A stretch of 64,000 nt of DNA from the NCBI GenBank assembly GCA_963823565.1, contig CAWGLR010000003.1, positions 1,240,001 through 1,304,000 on the forward strand. The letters are read 5' to 3'. The notes under the pieces were generated by a model, which was not told the DNA's origin, did no database searches, and saw only the letters and a list, made by a program, of their open reading frames with translations. Positions 1-9,380 of the stretch are shown in pieces. A program made the position numbers and the translations under genes. Each line of letters begins with the position of its first letter. The first letter of the stretch is position 1. Source of the DNA: RHKX01 sp963823565. GTDB taxonomy: Bacteria; Actinomycetota; Thermoleophilia; Solirubrobacterales; 70-9.

Positions 1-681
1 CTTGTAGGGCACGGTGCCCTGGGAGGTGTCGGGGTTGAGGTAGAGCTGCTTCCAGCCCTCGTATCCCGCCGCCGTCAGGTTCTGCTCGGTTCGCTCGCGG
101 ACCATCGGAATCGCGTCGGGCCGGCCGGTGATGAAGAAGACGTCGACCCCGCGACCCTTGGCGAAGTTGAAGAGGTCGAGCGTCGGCTCGATGGCCGGGC
201 TGTCGGCCTGGGCGACGCTGCCCGCCAGAGCCACGGTCGGCTGAACGAAGCCGGTGGCGGCGATGTCGTCGTAGTTCGACAGCGACGTCTCGTCGATGTC
301 GAGCACCATCGCCAGCTTCGGCTTCCTGCACTGGGCCGCCGGCGTGCCGTGCTTGCGGCAGCGCTTGCGCGCCTTCGTGCGGATCCGCTTGACGTGGCGG
401 GCCAGGTAGGCCCGCGCGCGCCCCCCGACGGTCTCCAGGTCGCTCTCGTAGTCGCCGGAGTCGTGGTAGTCGCGCAGCGCCGGCACGTAGTCGCCCGCAC
501 CGACGGTCCCGTGGGCGCCGACCAGCGGCAGTCCGACCCCGGTCGGCCGCACCGACACCGTCGCGTCGGGACGCTGGGGGGCGCCGTCGCCGCCGGCCGC
601 GACCGCGTAGCCGCCCGCGGCGACGGCGACGCCGGCGCCGAAGCTGGCGAGGTAGCGGGCGATCCGGCTGCGGCGGGTCAT
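1..681 (-). CDS. HAD-superfamily acid phosphatase, class B-like (partial, C-terminus off the window)
   Basis: The reading frame is open from an ATG at 681 to the window edge (227 residues, no stop). A hydrophobic N-terminal stretch at about residues 11-30 suggests export. The catalytic HAD motif DIDET is at residues 128-132, preceded by hydrophobic LAMVL, and a second motif FFITGR lies near 182-187. This is the arrangement of the HAD IIIB acid phosphatase family, which hydrolyses phosphomonoesters outside the cytoplasm with a nucleophilic Asp (here D128). The Lys and Asp motifs III/IV lie outside the window. It faces away from the lipase at 778, leaving a 96-base divergent spacer. Family assignment is firm; the substrate is unknown. 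Confidence 0.85.
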   Translation of the reverse strand, partial: MTRRSRIARYLASFGAGVAVAAGGYAVAAGGDGAPQRPDATVSVRPTGVGLPLVGAHGTVGAGDYVPALRDYHDSGDYESDLETVGGRARAYLARHVKRIRTKARKRCRKHGTPAAQCRKPKLAMVLDIDETSLSNYDDIAATGFVQPTVALAGSVAQADSPAIEPTLDLFNFAKGRGVDVFFITGRPDAIPMVRERTEQNLTAAGYEGWKQLYLNPDTSQGTVPYK

Positions 682-777
682 CGACGCGAATCCTCGCACG
701 AACCCGCGTCGCCGCGCGTAGCTTCCGTGTGAAGAGAGGCGACGCGGTTCCGGCGGCGCGGCGGTACGCTCCAGCGG

Positions 778-1812
778 ATGCGGCGGGGAGCGCGGACAGC
801 GGGCGGCATGGTGCGGCTATCGGCGATCGCGTTCGCGGCGTTTGCGGCGCTGGCCTGCTTCGCCGGCTCGGCCGCCGCGATCGAGTACGCGCCGCTGAAC
901 CGTCCCGGCCCGAAGCTGGAGGTGCCGCGCGCCGACCTGAGGGCGAGCCTCGATTGCAGCAAGGGCGTCCGCAACGCGAAGCGCGAGCCGGTGCTGCTGC
1001 TGCCGGCGACCGGGGTCGACTCCGAGCACAACTTCGCCTGGAACTACGAGCGGGCGTTCGCGCAGCGGAAGATCCCATTCTGCACCTCCGACCAGCAGGG
1101 GGAGCTGAGCTCGAACATGGACGACATCCAGACCCGCGGCGACTACGTCACCTACGCGATCCGGCGAATGCACCGGATGGCGGGGCGGAGGATCGCCACG
1201 CTCGGCCACAGCCAGGGCGGGATGATCACCCGCTGGTCGCTGCGCTTCTGGCCGGACACCCGCCGGATGGTCGACGACGTGATCGGGATGGCGGGCAGCA
1301 ACCACGGCTCCAGCGGCGGCGACGCGAGCTGCGCCGCCGGCTGTTCGGCGGCCTTCGCCCAGCAGTCAGCCGACTCGAAGTTCATCGCCGCCCTCAACTC
1401 GCGCGCCGAGACCTTCAAGCGCATCTCCTACACCGAGATCTACACGAACAACGACGAGGTCGTGACGCCTCCGCCCAGCGCCGGCGTCAGCGGGACCGGC
1501 CGGATCACCAACGTCGCGATCCAGTCGATCTGCCCGGCCGACCCGGAGGAGCACCTCTCGGTCGGGACCAGCGACGCCACCGCCTACGGGCTGGTGATCG
1601 ACGCGCTCACCCACCGCGGGCCCGCCAGGCCCTCGCGGGTCGATCCCGCCGTCTGCGGTCAGGCCCTGATGCCGGGAATCGACCTGGCCACCTACGCCGC
1701 CGACACGAGCGCCTCGCTCGCCTTCCTCGGCAACTCGATCGCGACCTACCCGCACGTCGATCGCGAGCCGCCGCTGCGCTGCTACGTGCGGCTGCGTTGC
1801 GGCAAGCGGTAG
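778..1812 (+). CDS. Secreted lipase/esterase, alpha/beta hydrolase
   Basis: The 344-residue protein has a signal peptide (hydrophobic core about residues 15-33, ending in Ala-rich SAAA). The nucleophile elbow GHSQGG is near residues 143-148, and an acid Asp and a His are expected further on. The early segment LLLPATGVDSEHNF and the aligned spacing resemble bacterial class-2/CalB-type lipases. There are several Cys residues (including an ASCAAGCSAA stretch), as expected of a disulfide-bonded exported enzyme. A second in-frame ATG at 808 gives a shorter signal peptide and is an equally good start. It is monocistronic, and its 3' end converges on the epimerase at 1878. The fold is well supported; the lipid substrate is inferred. 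Confidence 0.8.
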   Translation: MRRGARTAGGMVRLSAIAFAAFAALACFAGSAAAIEYAPLNRPGPKLEVPRADLRASLDCSKGVRNAKREPVLLLPATGVDSEHNFAWNYERAFAQRKIPFCTSDQQGELSSNMDDIQTRGDYVTYAIRRMHRMAGRRIATLGHSQGGMITRWSLRFWPDTRRMVDDVIGMAGSNHGSSGGDASCAAGCSAAFAQQSADSKFIAALNSRAETFKRISYTEIYTNNDEVVTPPPSAGVSGTGRITNVAIQSICPADPEEHLSVGTSDATAYGLVIDALTHRGPARPSRVDPAVCGQALMPGIDLATYAADTSASLAFLGNSIATYPHVDREPPLRCYVRLRCGKR

Positions 1813-1817
1813 GCGCC

Positions 1818-1860
1818 GAGCGCGCGGTTAAGCCGCTACTTCCGGCACAAGTGCGCGCTC
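1818..1860. terminator. Inverted repeat between convergent genes
   Basis: GAGCGCGC at 1818-1825 is matched by GCGCGCTC at 1853-1860, with a smaller CGG/CCG pairing in the loop. It lies between the converging ends of the lipase and epimerase genes, so it is a possible bidirectional terminator. There is no T-tract. Confidence 0.35.
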
Positions 1861-1877
1861 ACCAGCGCGGGCGCCGC

Positions 1878-2864
1878 TTACGCGCTCTTCAGCTTCCCCA
1901 TCTCGCGGAGCGTGTCGCCGATCGTCTCGCGCAGCGGCCGCGGCGCGTAGCCGAGGTCGCGCTTCGCCTTGTCGCTGCTCGCCCAGAAGGTGACGCCGTC
2001 GGCGGAGGTGACGAGCTCGCGCATGTTCGGCGGGTAGCCCATGAGCGGGCCGGCGATGCGGCCGAAGGGGGCGACCGCCTTGATCATCGCCGTCGGCATC
2101 GCGCGCTTCGGGGCCCTCTTGCCGGAGAGGTCGGCGACGGTCTCGACGAGCTGGCGGTTGGTCGCGCAGTCGGCACCGATGACGTAGCTCTCGCCGATCC
2201 GGCCCTTGTCGAGTGCGAGCAGGACGCCCGCGGCGACGTCATCGACGTGGACGATGATGATCCCGAGGTCGGGGAAGGGGATCATCGGCATCTTCCCGGC
2301 GAGCACCATCTTCGTCATGTTCATCAGCTCGGAGTGGTCGCCGGGGCCGTAGACGCCGCCCGGCTGCACGATCACGCAGGGGAGCCCCTCGGCGATCAGG
2401 CGCTTGGCGACCTGATGGGCCTCGTACTTGGTCTGCTCGTAGTAGCTGGTGAAGCTCTCGCCGTCGGCCTCGTAGGTCTCGTCGACGATCTCCCCGCGGG
2501 TGTTGCCGAACACGGCGACGGTGGAGATGTAGACGACCTTCGGGATCTCGGCCTCGAGCGCCGCGCGCAGCACCCGCTCGGTCCCCTCGACGTTGGCGCG
2601 GTGCATCTCCTCGTGCCGGCTCGCCGGGATCCCGACCTCGTAGATCGCGGCGCCGTGGATGACCGCGTCGCAGCCCTCCATGCCGGCGGCGATCGCCGCC
2701 TCGTCGCCGAGGTCGCCGGGCACGAGCTCGCAGCCGAGGGCCTCGAGGTCCCTGCCCTTCTCGGGCGAGCGCACGAGCGCCCGCACCTCGTCGCCCCGGT
2801 CGCGGAGCTGCTTTGCCACGTGGCCGCCGATGAAACCGGTCCCGCCGGTGAGGAAGATCTTCAT
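1878..2864 (-). CDS. NAD(P)-dependent epimerase/dehydratase (extended SDR)
   Basis: The 328-residue protein starts with the Rossmann nucleotide-binding motif TGGTGFIGGHVAKQL (residues 6-20). It carries the extended-SDR catalytic Tyr/Lys pair in YYEQTKYEAH and the upstream STVAVFG serine region. The best family match from memory is dihydroflavonol-4-reductase-like or hopanoid-associated sugar epimerases, enzymes that reduce or epimerise a keto group with NAD(P)H in the cytoplasm. It is transcribed alone, divergently from hflX with a 73-base shared upstream region. The substrate cannot be read from sequence. Confidence 0.85.
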   Translation of the reverse strand: MKIFLTGGTGFIGGHVAKQLRDRGDEVRALVRSPEKGRDLEALGCELVPGDLGDEAAIAAGMEGCDAVIHGAAIYEVGIPASRHEEMHRANVEGTERVLRAALEAEIPKVVYISTVAVFGNTRGEIVDETYEADGESFTSYYEQTKYEAHQVAKRLIAEGLPCVIVQPGGVYGPGDHSELMNMTKMVLAGKMPMIPFPDLGIIIVHVDDVAAGVLLALDKGRIGESYVIGADCATNRQLVETVADLSGKRAPKRAMPTAMIKAVAPFGRIAGPLMGYPPNMRELVTSADGVTFWASSDKAKRDLGYAPRPLRETIGDTLREMGKLKSA

Positions 2865-2937
2865 GGGCCGAGCCTATTCCCCGGCCGCGTGATGCGTGGC
2901 GCCGGTCATCGCTTCCCCGGCTCCTACACTGGGAGCG

Positions 2938-4263
2938 ATGGCAGAAGCGCGCGAGAACGAGGATCCCCGCTCGGCGAACGGCACCGTCGGCACCGGCCTG
3001 CGCAACCCCCGGGCGCGTCAGCGTGCGCTCGCGATCGGCGTGCTCACCGGCAAGCCCGGCGAGGACGCCGAGCTGACCGAGCTCACGGAGCTCCTGCGGA
3101 CGGCTGGGGTGGCGACGACCGGCAGGGTCGTCCAGCAGCGGACACAGCCCGATCCCGACCGCTACTTCGGCCGCGGCAAGCTCGAGGAGATCGCCGGGGA
3201 GATCAAGCGGACCGGAGCGAACCTGGTCGCCTGCGACGACGAGCTCCTGCCGCGGCAGGAGCGCAACCTCGAGCAGGCGCTCGGCGTCCCGGTGATCGAT
3301 CGCACCGCGGTGATCCTCGACATCTTCGCCGACCACGCCCACAGCGCCGAGGGCAAGCTCCAGGTCGAGCTCGCCCAGCTCGAGTACAACCTCGCGCGCA
3401 TGCGGGGCCTGTGGACCCACCTCGAGCGCCTCGGCGCCGGTATCGGGACCAGGGGCCCGGGCGAGTCCCAGATCGAGACCGACCGGCGCCTCGCCCGCGA
3501 CCGGATCGCGGCGCTTCGCCGCGAGCTGCGGGTCGTCGAGCGCAGCCGCCAGACGATGCGCGCCGAGCGCGAGCGCTCCGCCGTGCCGACCGTCGCGCTC
3601 GCCGGCTACACCAACGCGGGCAAGTCGACGCTGCTGAACGCGATCACCGGGGCCGGCGTCGGCGTCGGCGACCGCCTCTTCCACACGCTCGACCCGACCA
3701 CACGCTCATACGAGCACGACGGGCGCACCTACCTGCTGACCGACACCGTCGGCTTCATCCGCAAGCTTCCCCACCAGCTCGTCGACGCGTTCAAGGCGAC
3801 GCTCGAGGAGACCATCAAGGCGGACCTGATCCTCCACGTCGTCGACGCGTCGGAGCCGAAGCCGTCGCGCGAGACCGCGATGCGGGCGGTGGACGAGGTG
3901 CTCGAGGAGATCGGCGCCGATGAGGCGCCGCGGCTCCTGGTCTTCAACAAGCTCGACCTGCTCGACGACGACGCGCGCCGCGACCTCCTGGTCGGCCGCC
4001 GCAACGTCGCCGGCGTCTCGGCCGCGACCGGCGAGGGGATCGAGGAGCTGCTCGACGCGATCGAGGCGGCCTTCGAGGAGACCCTCCAGCCGATGGAGCT
4101 GCTCTTCCCCTACGACGACGGCGCCTCGCTGAGCGAGCTGCACTCGGTCGCCGGGCGGATCGAGCGGAAGGACTCCCCCGAGGGGGTCCGGGTCAAGGCG
4201 CGCGTCCCGCGCGCGCTCTCGCACCGTTTCGCGGATTACGCCGTCAACGGTGCCGGCCGCTGA
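2938..4263 (+). CDS. hflX: GTPase HflX
   Basis: From the ATG at 2938 the protein has 441 residues, typical for the family; an earlier in-frame start at 2896 would add 14 residues with no family resemblance. The HflX N-terminal domain with FGRGKLEEI is at about 77-85, and the diagnostic RGPGESQIETDRR at 172-184. The G domain follows, with GYTNAGKST (223-231), DTVGF (269-273) and NKLD (337-340). HflX binds the 50S subunit and splits stalled or hibernating ribosomes under stress. The gene is followed after 7 bases by dut, so the two are probably cotranscribed. Confidence 0.95.
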   Translation: MAEARENEDPRSANGTVGTGLRNPRARQRALAIGVLTGKPGEDAELTELTELLRTAGVATTGRVVQQRTQPDPDRYFGRGKLEEIAGEIKRTGANLVACDDELLPRQERNLEQALGVPVIDRTAVILDIFADHAHSAEGKLQVELAQLEYNLARMRGLWTHLERLGAGIGTRGPGESQIETDRRLARDRIAALRRELRVVERSRQTMRAERERSAVPTVALAGYTNAGKSTLLNAITGAGVGVGDRLFHTLDPTTRSYEHDGRTYLLTDTVGFIRKLPHQLVDAFKATLEETIKADLILHVVDASEPKPSRETAMRAVDEVLEEIGADEAPRLLVFNKLDLLDDDARRDLLVGRRNVAGVSAATGEGIEELLDAIEAAFEETLQPMELLFPYDDGASLSELHSVAGRIERKDSPEGVRVKARVPRALSHRFADYAVNGAGR

Positions 4264-4270
4264 CGATCCG

Positions 4271-4705
4271 ATGAAGCTGAAGGTGCGCCTGCTCGTCCGC
4301 GGCGCGCAGCTGCCGACGCGCGCCCACGAGGGCGACGCGGGGCTGGACCTGCGGGCGTCGGAGCCGGCGACGATCGGAGCGGGGGAGAGGGCCCAGGTGG
4401 GGACCGGGATCGCAGTCGAGATCCCGGTCGGCCACGCGGGGCTCGTCCTGCCCCGCTCGGGCCTGGCGCTGCGGCACGGGATCGCGCTCGTCAACGCCCC
4501 GGGCCTGGTCGACGCCGGCTACCGCGGCGAGCTGCGCGTGCTCCTGCTCAACACCGATCGCGAGCACGCCTTCGAGCTCGAGCCCGGCGACCGCATCGCG
4601 CAGCTCCTGGTCGTCCCGTTCACCGCGCTGGACCCGGTCGAGGTCCCCGAGCTCGACGACAGCGAGCGCGGCACCGGGGGGTTCGGCTCCAGCGGCTCCC
4701 GGTAG
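4271..4705 (+). CDS. dut: Deoxyuridine 5'-triphosphate nucleotidohydrolase
   Basis: A 144-residue trimeric-type dUTPase that converts dUTP to dUMP and pyrophosphate. All five motifs are visible: AHEGDAGLDLRA (18-29), PRSGLA (61-66), GLVDAGYRGE (78-87), DRIAQLL (107-113) and the glycine-rich C-terminal arm RGTGGFGSSG (133-142). The ATG at 4271 gives the normal N-terminus MKLKV; a GTG at 4250 overlapping hflX is less likely. It is coupled to hflX. Confidence 0.95.
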   Translation: MKLKVRLLVRGAQLPTRAHEGDAGLDLRASEPATIGAGERAQVGTGIAVEIPVGHAGLVLPRSGLALRHGIALVNAPGLVDAGYRGELRVLLLNTDREHAFELEPGDRIAQLLVVPFTALDPVEVPELDDSERGTGGFGSSGSR

Positions 4706-4756
4706 GGATACCCTCTCGGGTGGAGAGAGTCCGGGGCGGATGGAGGAGAGAGGTAC

Positions 4757-6157
4757 ATGACGGGAGGTCGTTCGCGCCGGCTGGCACGGCTGGCAATCGC
4801 CTTCGCGGCGCTGTCGCTACTCGCCGCGCCGGCGGGGGCGGGCGCCAAGGCGCCGGTCGAGTTCCAGGTGATCAAGGGCTTCAAGGCGAAGGGGACGCCG
4901 GCGGAGCTCAACAAGGTCGGCATCCTGAAGATCGGCGATCCGAAGGCCGACAACGTCCTCGTTCTCAACCCCGGCACCTCCGCGGGCGGCGGCTACTTCG
5001 GCCCGCTCGCGCGGACGGTCGTCCGCGACCTCCCGAACTGGCAGGTCTGGTCGGTGGAGCGGCGCGAGAACTTCCTCGAGGACCAGTCGAAGCTCGATGC
5101 CCTCAAGCGGGGGGATGCGACGCCGCAGGAGTTCTTCGACTACTACCTCGGCTACCTCGGCGACGGCTCAGTCACCGACCACTACGAGCCGGTGCAGAGC
5201 GCCGACGTCCCGTTCGCCCGCAACTGGGGGATGAACGTCGAGATCCAGGACCTCAACCGGGTCGTCCGCCGTGCCTCGCGCGGCGGCCGGAACGTCGCGA
5301 TGGCCGGGCACTCGCTCGGCGGCTCGATCGCCACCGCGTATGCGACCTGGGACTTCAAGGGCAACGCCGGCGCCGATCGGCTCTCCGGGCTGATCCTGAT
5401 CGACGGCGCGAGCCGCACCGAGGCGATCACCGCCGAGGAGGCGCAAGACAGCCTCGCCGAGCTGGAGAACGAATCGCCGTGGCTGGCCTTCGGCGGCATC
5501 CCGGCGCCGCTCGCGGGCCTCTTCGGCACGGTCGGCTCGAGCCTCGCCAAGGCCGATCCCGACGGCCCGTCGATCATGCAGACCTGGCCGCTGCTGCCGT
5601 CGTTCCTGAAGGGCCCGTTCCGGGCTACGAACGAGGCTGCGTACGGCTACTCGACCGACACCGAGACGTCGCCGGACGCGCTCGTCGCCGCCCAGGTCAA
5701 CAGCGGCCGCCAGGCCGACTCCGGCGACCCGCGCGGCTGGGTGCGGGCGGGGGACATCACCCCGATTCAGCGCTGGTCCGACATGTTCAGCGGCTGGGGC
5801 CTGCGCGGCCTCGACGGCACCGCCTGGTACCACCCGATGCGGCTGACGATCGACTCGGGAGCGGTCGGCAACGGGATCGCCAACCCCGCCCAGGACGTCC
5901 TCAACGTCCATTCGACGATGGGCGACGAGCTGCCCAAGAGCCTGCGGATCTACGCCTTCGGGGCCGCCCTCGGCGGCGATCGCGTCCCGGAGGCAGCCCA
6001 GGCACTGGCGGCCCAGTCCGGCATTCCGGCGAAGAACCTCGTCCTCGCCGCGCGGCCGAACAAGTACGCCCACAACGACCCGAACGCGGCCGCCCCGAAG
6101 GTCAACGCCTTCGTCAAGAAGCTGATCCCGTTCCTGCGTTCGGTGCGGCAGAAGTAG
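4757..6157 (+). CDS. Secreted alpha/beta hydrolase of unknown substrate
   Basis: The 466-residue protein has a clear signal peptide (RRLARLAIAFAALSLLAAPA, cleavage near residue 30). The core contains VLVLNPGTSAGGG, which looks like the oxyanion-hole strand, and the nucleophile elbow GHSLGG with Ser186. The start ATG at 4757 follows a purine-rich GGAGGAGAGAGG ribosome site. It is probably an extracytoplasmic esterase or lipase, but I do not recognise a named subfamily. It is about 50 bases downstream of dut and may be read from its own promoter. The end faces a strong hairpin. Confidence 0.7.
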   Translation: MTGGRSRRLARLAIAFAALSLLAAPAGAGAKAPVEFQVIKGFKAKGTPAELNKVGILKIGDPKADNVLVLNPGTSAGGGYFGPLARTVVRDLPNWQVWSVERRENFLEDQSKLDALKRGDATPQEFFDYYLGYLGDGSVTDHYEPVQSADVPFARNWGMNVEIQDLNRVVRRASRGGRNVAMAGHSLGGSIATAYATWDFKGNAGADRLSGLILIDGASRTEAITAEEAQDSLAELENESPWLAFGGIPAPLAGLFGTVGSSLAKADPDGPSIMQTWPLLPSFLKGPFRATNEAAYGYSTDTETSPDALVAAQVNSGRQADSGDPRGWVRAGDITPIQRWSDMFSGWGLRGLDGTAWYHPMRLTIDSGAVGNGIANPAQDVLNVHSTMGDELPKSLRIYAFGAALGGDRVPEAAQALAAQSGIPAKNLVLAARPNKYAHNDPNAAAPKVNAFVKKLIPFLRSVRQK

Positions 6158-6196
6158 CTTGGAGCTTGGAGCACGCTCGCTGCGCTCGCTTGAGCG

Positions 6197-6226
6197 TGGA
6201 GCGTGAGCCGCACGCCCCACGCTCCA
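6197..6226. terminator. Hairpin between convergent genes
   Basis: TGGAGCGTG (6197-6205) pairs perfectly with CACGCTCCA (6218-6226) across a 12-base loop. A second, overlapping CACGCTC/GAGCGTG pairing lies just upstream. It sits between the hydrolase end (6157) and the leftward operon end (6233), so it probably terminates both. No U-tract follows, as is common in high-GC actinobacteria. Confidence 0.6.
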
Positions 6227-6232
6227 GGCCCC

Positions 6233-7231
6233 CTAGTCGTCCTCCTCGGTCCGGCCCTCACCGCCGCTCCACTCCTCGGCAATGTGCACCAGCGCGTCGC
6301 CCTGGTTGATCAGCGGGCTGCGGTTGAGGCCGATGACGAGTCCGGCCACCGGGGCGCGGACGGCGAGGTTCCGGCGCCCGTAGATGTCGGAGAAGCTGCC
6401 GAGGACGGCGCGGTGCTCGACCCGGTCGCCGAGCTCGACCTCGAGGCGGAGCATGCCGCCGCGGGCGGCGCGGACCCAGCGCGTCTCGCGGCTCTGGAAG
6501 GTCGCCACCGAGGTGCCGGGGGCGGAGTCGACGACGCCGAGGTGGGCGAGCACCCGGCGGATGCCGTCGAAGGCGGCCTCGATCGCGTAGGGGTCGAAGC
6601 GGTTGGACTCCCCGCCCTCGAAGAGGAGCATCGCGACGCCGTGCTGGGTCGCGGCCTCGCGGAGGGAGCCGTCGCGGACGCGGGCGTGGATCGTCGCCTG
6701 CGCGGCGAACGCCTCGGCGGCGGCGAGGGTGCGCTCGTCGTCGAGATCGGCGCGGATCTGGGGGAGGTTGCTACGCCGCCCCGATCCGCAGTGGAGGTCG
6801 ATCGCGTGGTCGCAGCGGCTGACGACCTCCTTCATGAAGAGGTGTGCGATCCGGGCGGCGAGCGACCCGCGCGGGGAGCCGGGGAAGGAGCGGTTTAGGT
6901 CGCGGCCGTCGGGGAGGTAGCGGCTCCCCGCCATGAAGCCGAGCTCGTTGACGACGGGGACGGCGATCACGGTCCCCGCCATGTCCCCGGGGCGGAGCTC
7001 CATCAGCAGCTTGCGGATCGCCTCGACGCCGTTGACCTCGTCGCCGTGGATCGCCGCCGAGACGCAGACGGTCGGGCCGGCGCGGCGGCCGTTGATGACG
7101 ACGGCCGGGATCGAGATCCAGGGTCCCGTTGCGAGCTGCTCGACGTGGATCGAGATCTCCTCGCGCCCGCCCGGTTCGATGCGGACGCCGGCGAGCTCGA
7201 TCGGGGTGCCGGGCTCCTCGCCGTCCCGCAT
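6233..7231 (-). CDS. Succinylglutamate desuccinylase/aspartoacylase family zinc amidohydrolase
   Basis: The 332-residue protein belongs to the AstE/AspA M14-like family. The zinc ligands are visible in AAIHGDEVNG (H62, E65) and DLHCG (H147), and the family signature DLNRSFPG is at 111-118. The C-terminal part resembles the lipoyl-like beta domain seen in relatives (APVAGLVIGLN). Members remove acyl or aminoacyl groups from amino acids or peptides. It is the last gene of an eight-gene leftward operon, 4 bases after the ATP-grasp ligase. That pairing suggests it trims an amino-acid conjugate made by the ligase; this is inference from context. Confidence 0.85.
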   Translation of the reverse strand: MRDGEEPGTPIELAGVRIEPGGREEISIHVEQLATGPWISIPAVVINGRRAGPTVCVSAAIHGDEVNGVEAIRKLLMELRPGDMAGTVIAVPVVNELGFMAGSRYLPDGRDLNRSFPGSPRGSLAARIAHLFMKEVVSRCDHAIDLHCGSGRRSNLPQIRADLDDERTLAAAEAFAAQATIHARVRDGSLREAATQHGVAMLLFEGGESNRFDPYAIEAAFDGIRRVLAHLGVVDSAPGTSVATFQSRETRWVRAARGGMLRLEVELGDRVEHRAVLGSFSDIYGRRNLAVRAPVAGLVIGLNRSPLINQGDALVHIAEEWSGGEGRTEEDD

Positions 7232-7235
7232 CGGA

Positions 7236-8146
<911 letters not shown>

Positions 8147-8150
<4 letters not shown>

Positions 8151-8632
8151 GCTTGCTTCGGTTCCTTTCTCGCTTTACGCCGGAGCCGCTTCGAGATCCG
8201 GCCGCGGTAGGACCGCCGCGGATCGACCATGAAGCGGCCCCGCAGGGCATGCCTCCCGAGGAGCATCCGAAACCCCATCGCGTCCCGCCGCGTCAGCGTC
8301 AGCTCGATCGGGATCGGCTCGCTGTCGACAACGACCTCGGTCGCAACAACGTAGCGGAGCTCGGTCTGGCCGTTGGATGCGGTCACGTTGCGGCGGTCGA
8401 CGAGCGGTGCCTCGGCGCGAACCTCGGTCTCCTCGTCGTCCTGGTTGGGGTGGAAGGCGAACGCGACCCGCCGCTCGCCGTCCTGCTCGAGCTCGACGAC
8501 GTCGAAGGCGTGGAGGGTGGAGGTGCGGGCGCCGGTGTCGACCTTCGCCTTGACCAGCGCGTCGCCGAGCGCCGGCAGCCGGACCCACTCCCGCCATCCG
8601 ATCGTCGGCGGCTTGGTGCCTCCCTTCGCCAC
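8147..8632 (-). CDS. RimB/retropepsin-like ATP-dependent zinc protease family protein
   Basis: The 161-residue protein begins at GTG 8632, one base after the gatD stop. It has the single-domain aspartic-protease-like motif VDTGARTSTLHA with the catalytic-type Asp at residue 32. A later MLLGRHALRG segment and an Arg-rich tail typical of the PF05618 family follow. The historical name ATP-dependent zinc protease is misleading; the fold is retropepsin-like. In Pseudomonas a homologue (RimB) works with RimK on the glutamyl tail of ribosomal protein S6. Here the gene overlaps the RimK-type ligase by 4 bases, so the two probably act together. Confidence 0.85.
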
Positions 8633-8633
8633 C

Positions 8634-9380
8634 TCAGCCCCTGCTCGCCGCCCGCTCCGCCGCCTCGTGGGCGGCCCGCTCGAGCTCGTCGTCGAGCGGC
8701 TCGAGCTCGGTCCGCTCCCCGCTGGAGTGCTCGACCCCGCGGGCGATGAGCTCGTCGGCCAACCACGCGTTCTTCGGCAGCAGCGGGCCGTGGAGGTACG
8801 TCCCGATCAGGTTCCCGCGCTTCACGCCCTCGTATCCGTCGCCGCCGTTGTTGCCGTGCCCGTGGAGGACGCGACCGAGCGGCTCGGCGCCGTCGCCGAG
8901 GTAGGTGCGGCCGCCGTGATTCTCGAAGCCGGCCAGGACGCGCGGACCAGATCCGAGGTCGACCTCGATCGAGACGTTGCCGATCAGCCGCGGACCCTCC
9001 TCGCGCACCGTCTCGAGGTCGACCAATCCGAGCCCCTCCACGCGCCGCTCGCCGAGCTGGTAGCTGGACCCGAGGAGCTGGTAGCCGCCGCAGACCGCGA
9101 GCAGGGAGGCGCCTCCGTCGAGCGCCGCGGCGATCCCGTCGCGCTTGGTGACGCGCATGTCGTCAGCGACCATGAGCTGGTCGCGATCCTGGCCGCCGCC
9201 GATGTAGATCAGGTCGTGCGCGGCGGGATCGAAGGTCTCGCCCGGCCCGGCGGCCGTGAGGGAGAACCCGATGCCGCGCCACTCGCAGCGGTGCTGGAGG
9301 AAGAGGACGTTGCCGCGGTCGGCGTAGATGTTCATCTGCTCGGGGTAGAGCGCGAGCAGTCGGAAGGTGCGCTCAGCCAT
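8634..9380 (-). CDS. gatD: Lipid II isoglutaminyl synthase, glutaminase subunit GatD
   Basis: A 248-residue class I glutamine amidotransferase-like protein of the CobB/CobQ-like type. The catalytic Cys is in AVCGGYQLLG (C97) and the catalytic His in TYLHGPLLPKN (H197). GatD supplies ammonia from glutamine to MurT, which amidates the D-Glu alpha-carboxyl of lipid II at the cytoplasmic face of the membrane. The murT gene lies two genes upstream in the same operon, separated by a methyltransferase, whereas murT and gatD are usually adjacent. It overlaps the methyltransferase by 8 bases. About 40 acidic residues at the C-terminus look like an extension. Confidence 0.9.
   Translation of the reverse strand: MAERTFRLLALYPEQMNIYADRGNVLFLQHRCEWRGIGFSLTAAGPGETFDPAAHDLIYIGGGQDRDQLMVADDMRVTKRDGIAAALDGGASLLAVCGGYQLLGSSYQLGERRVEGLGLVDLETVREEGPRLIGNVSIEVDLGSGPRVLAGFENHGGRTYLGDGAEPLGRVLHGHGNNGGDGYEGVKRGNLIGTYLHGPLLPKNAWLADELIARGVEHSSGERTELEPLDDELERAAHEAAERAASRG

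Noticed and set aside
729..3923. 1064-codon open frame on the + strand
   Set aside because: It lies across a lipase, an opposite-strand epimerase and hflX in other frames; the translation is Arg/Ala/Gly-rich, a GC-skew shadow.
6158..6232. Possible REP-type repeat family
   Set aside because: The CGCTCG-rich stretch forms simple hairpins, and no second copy was noticed in the window.
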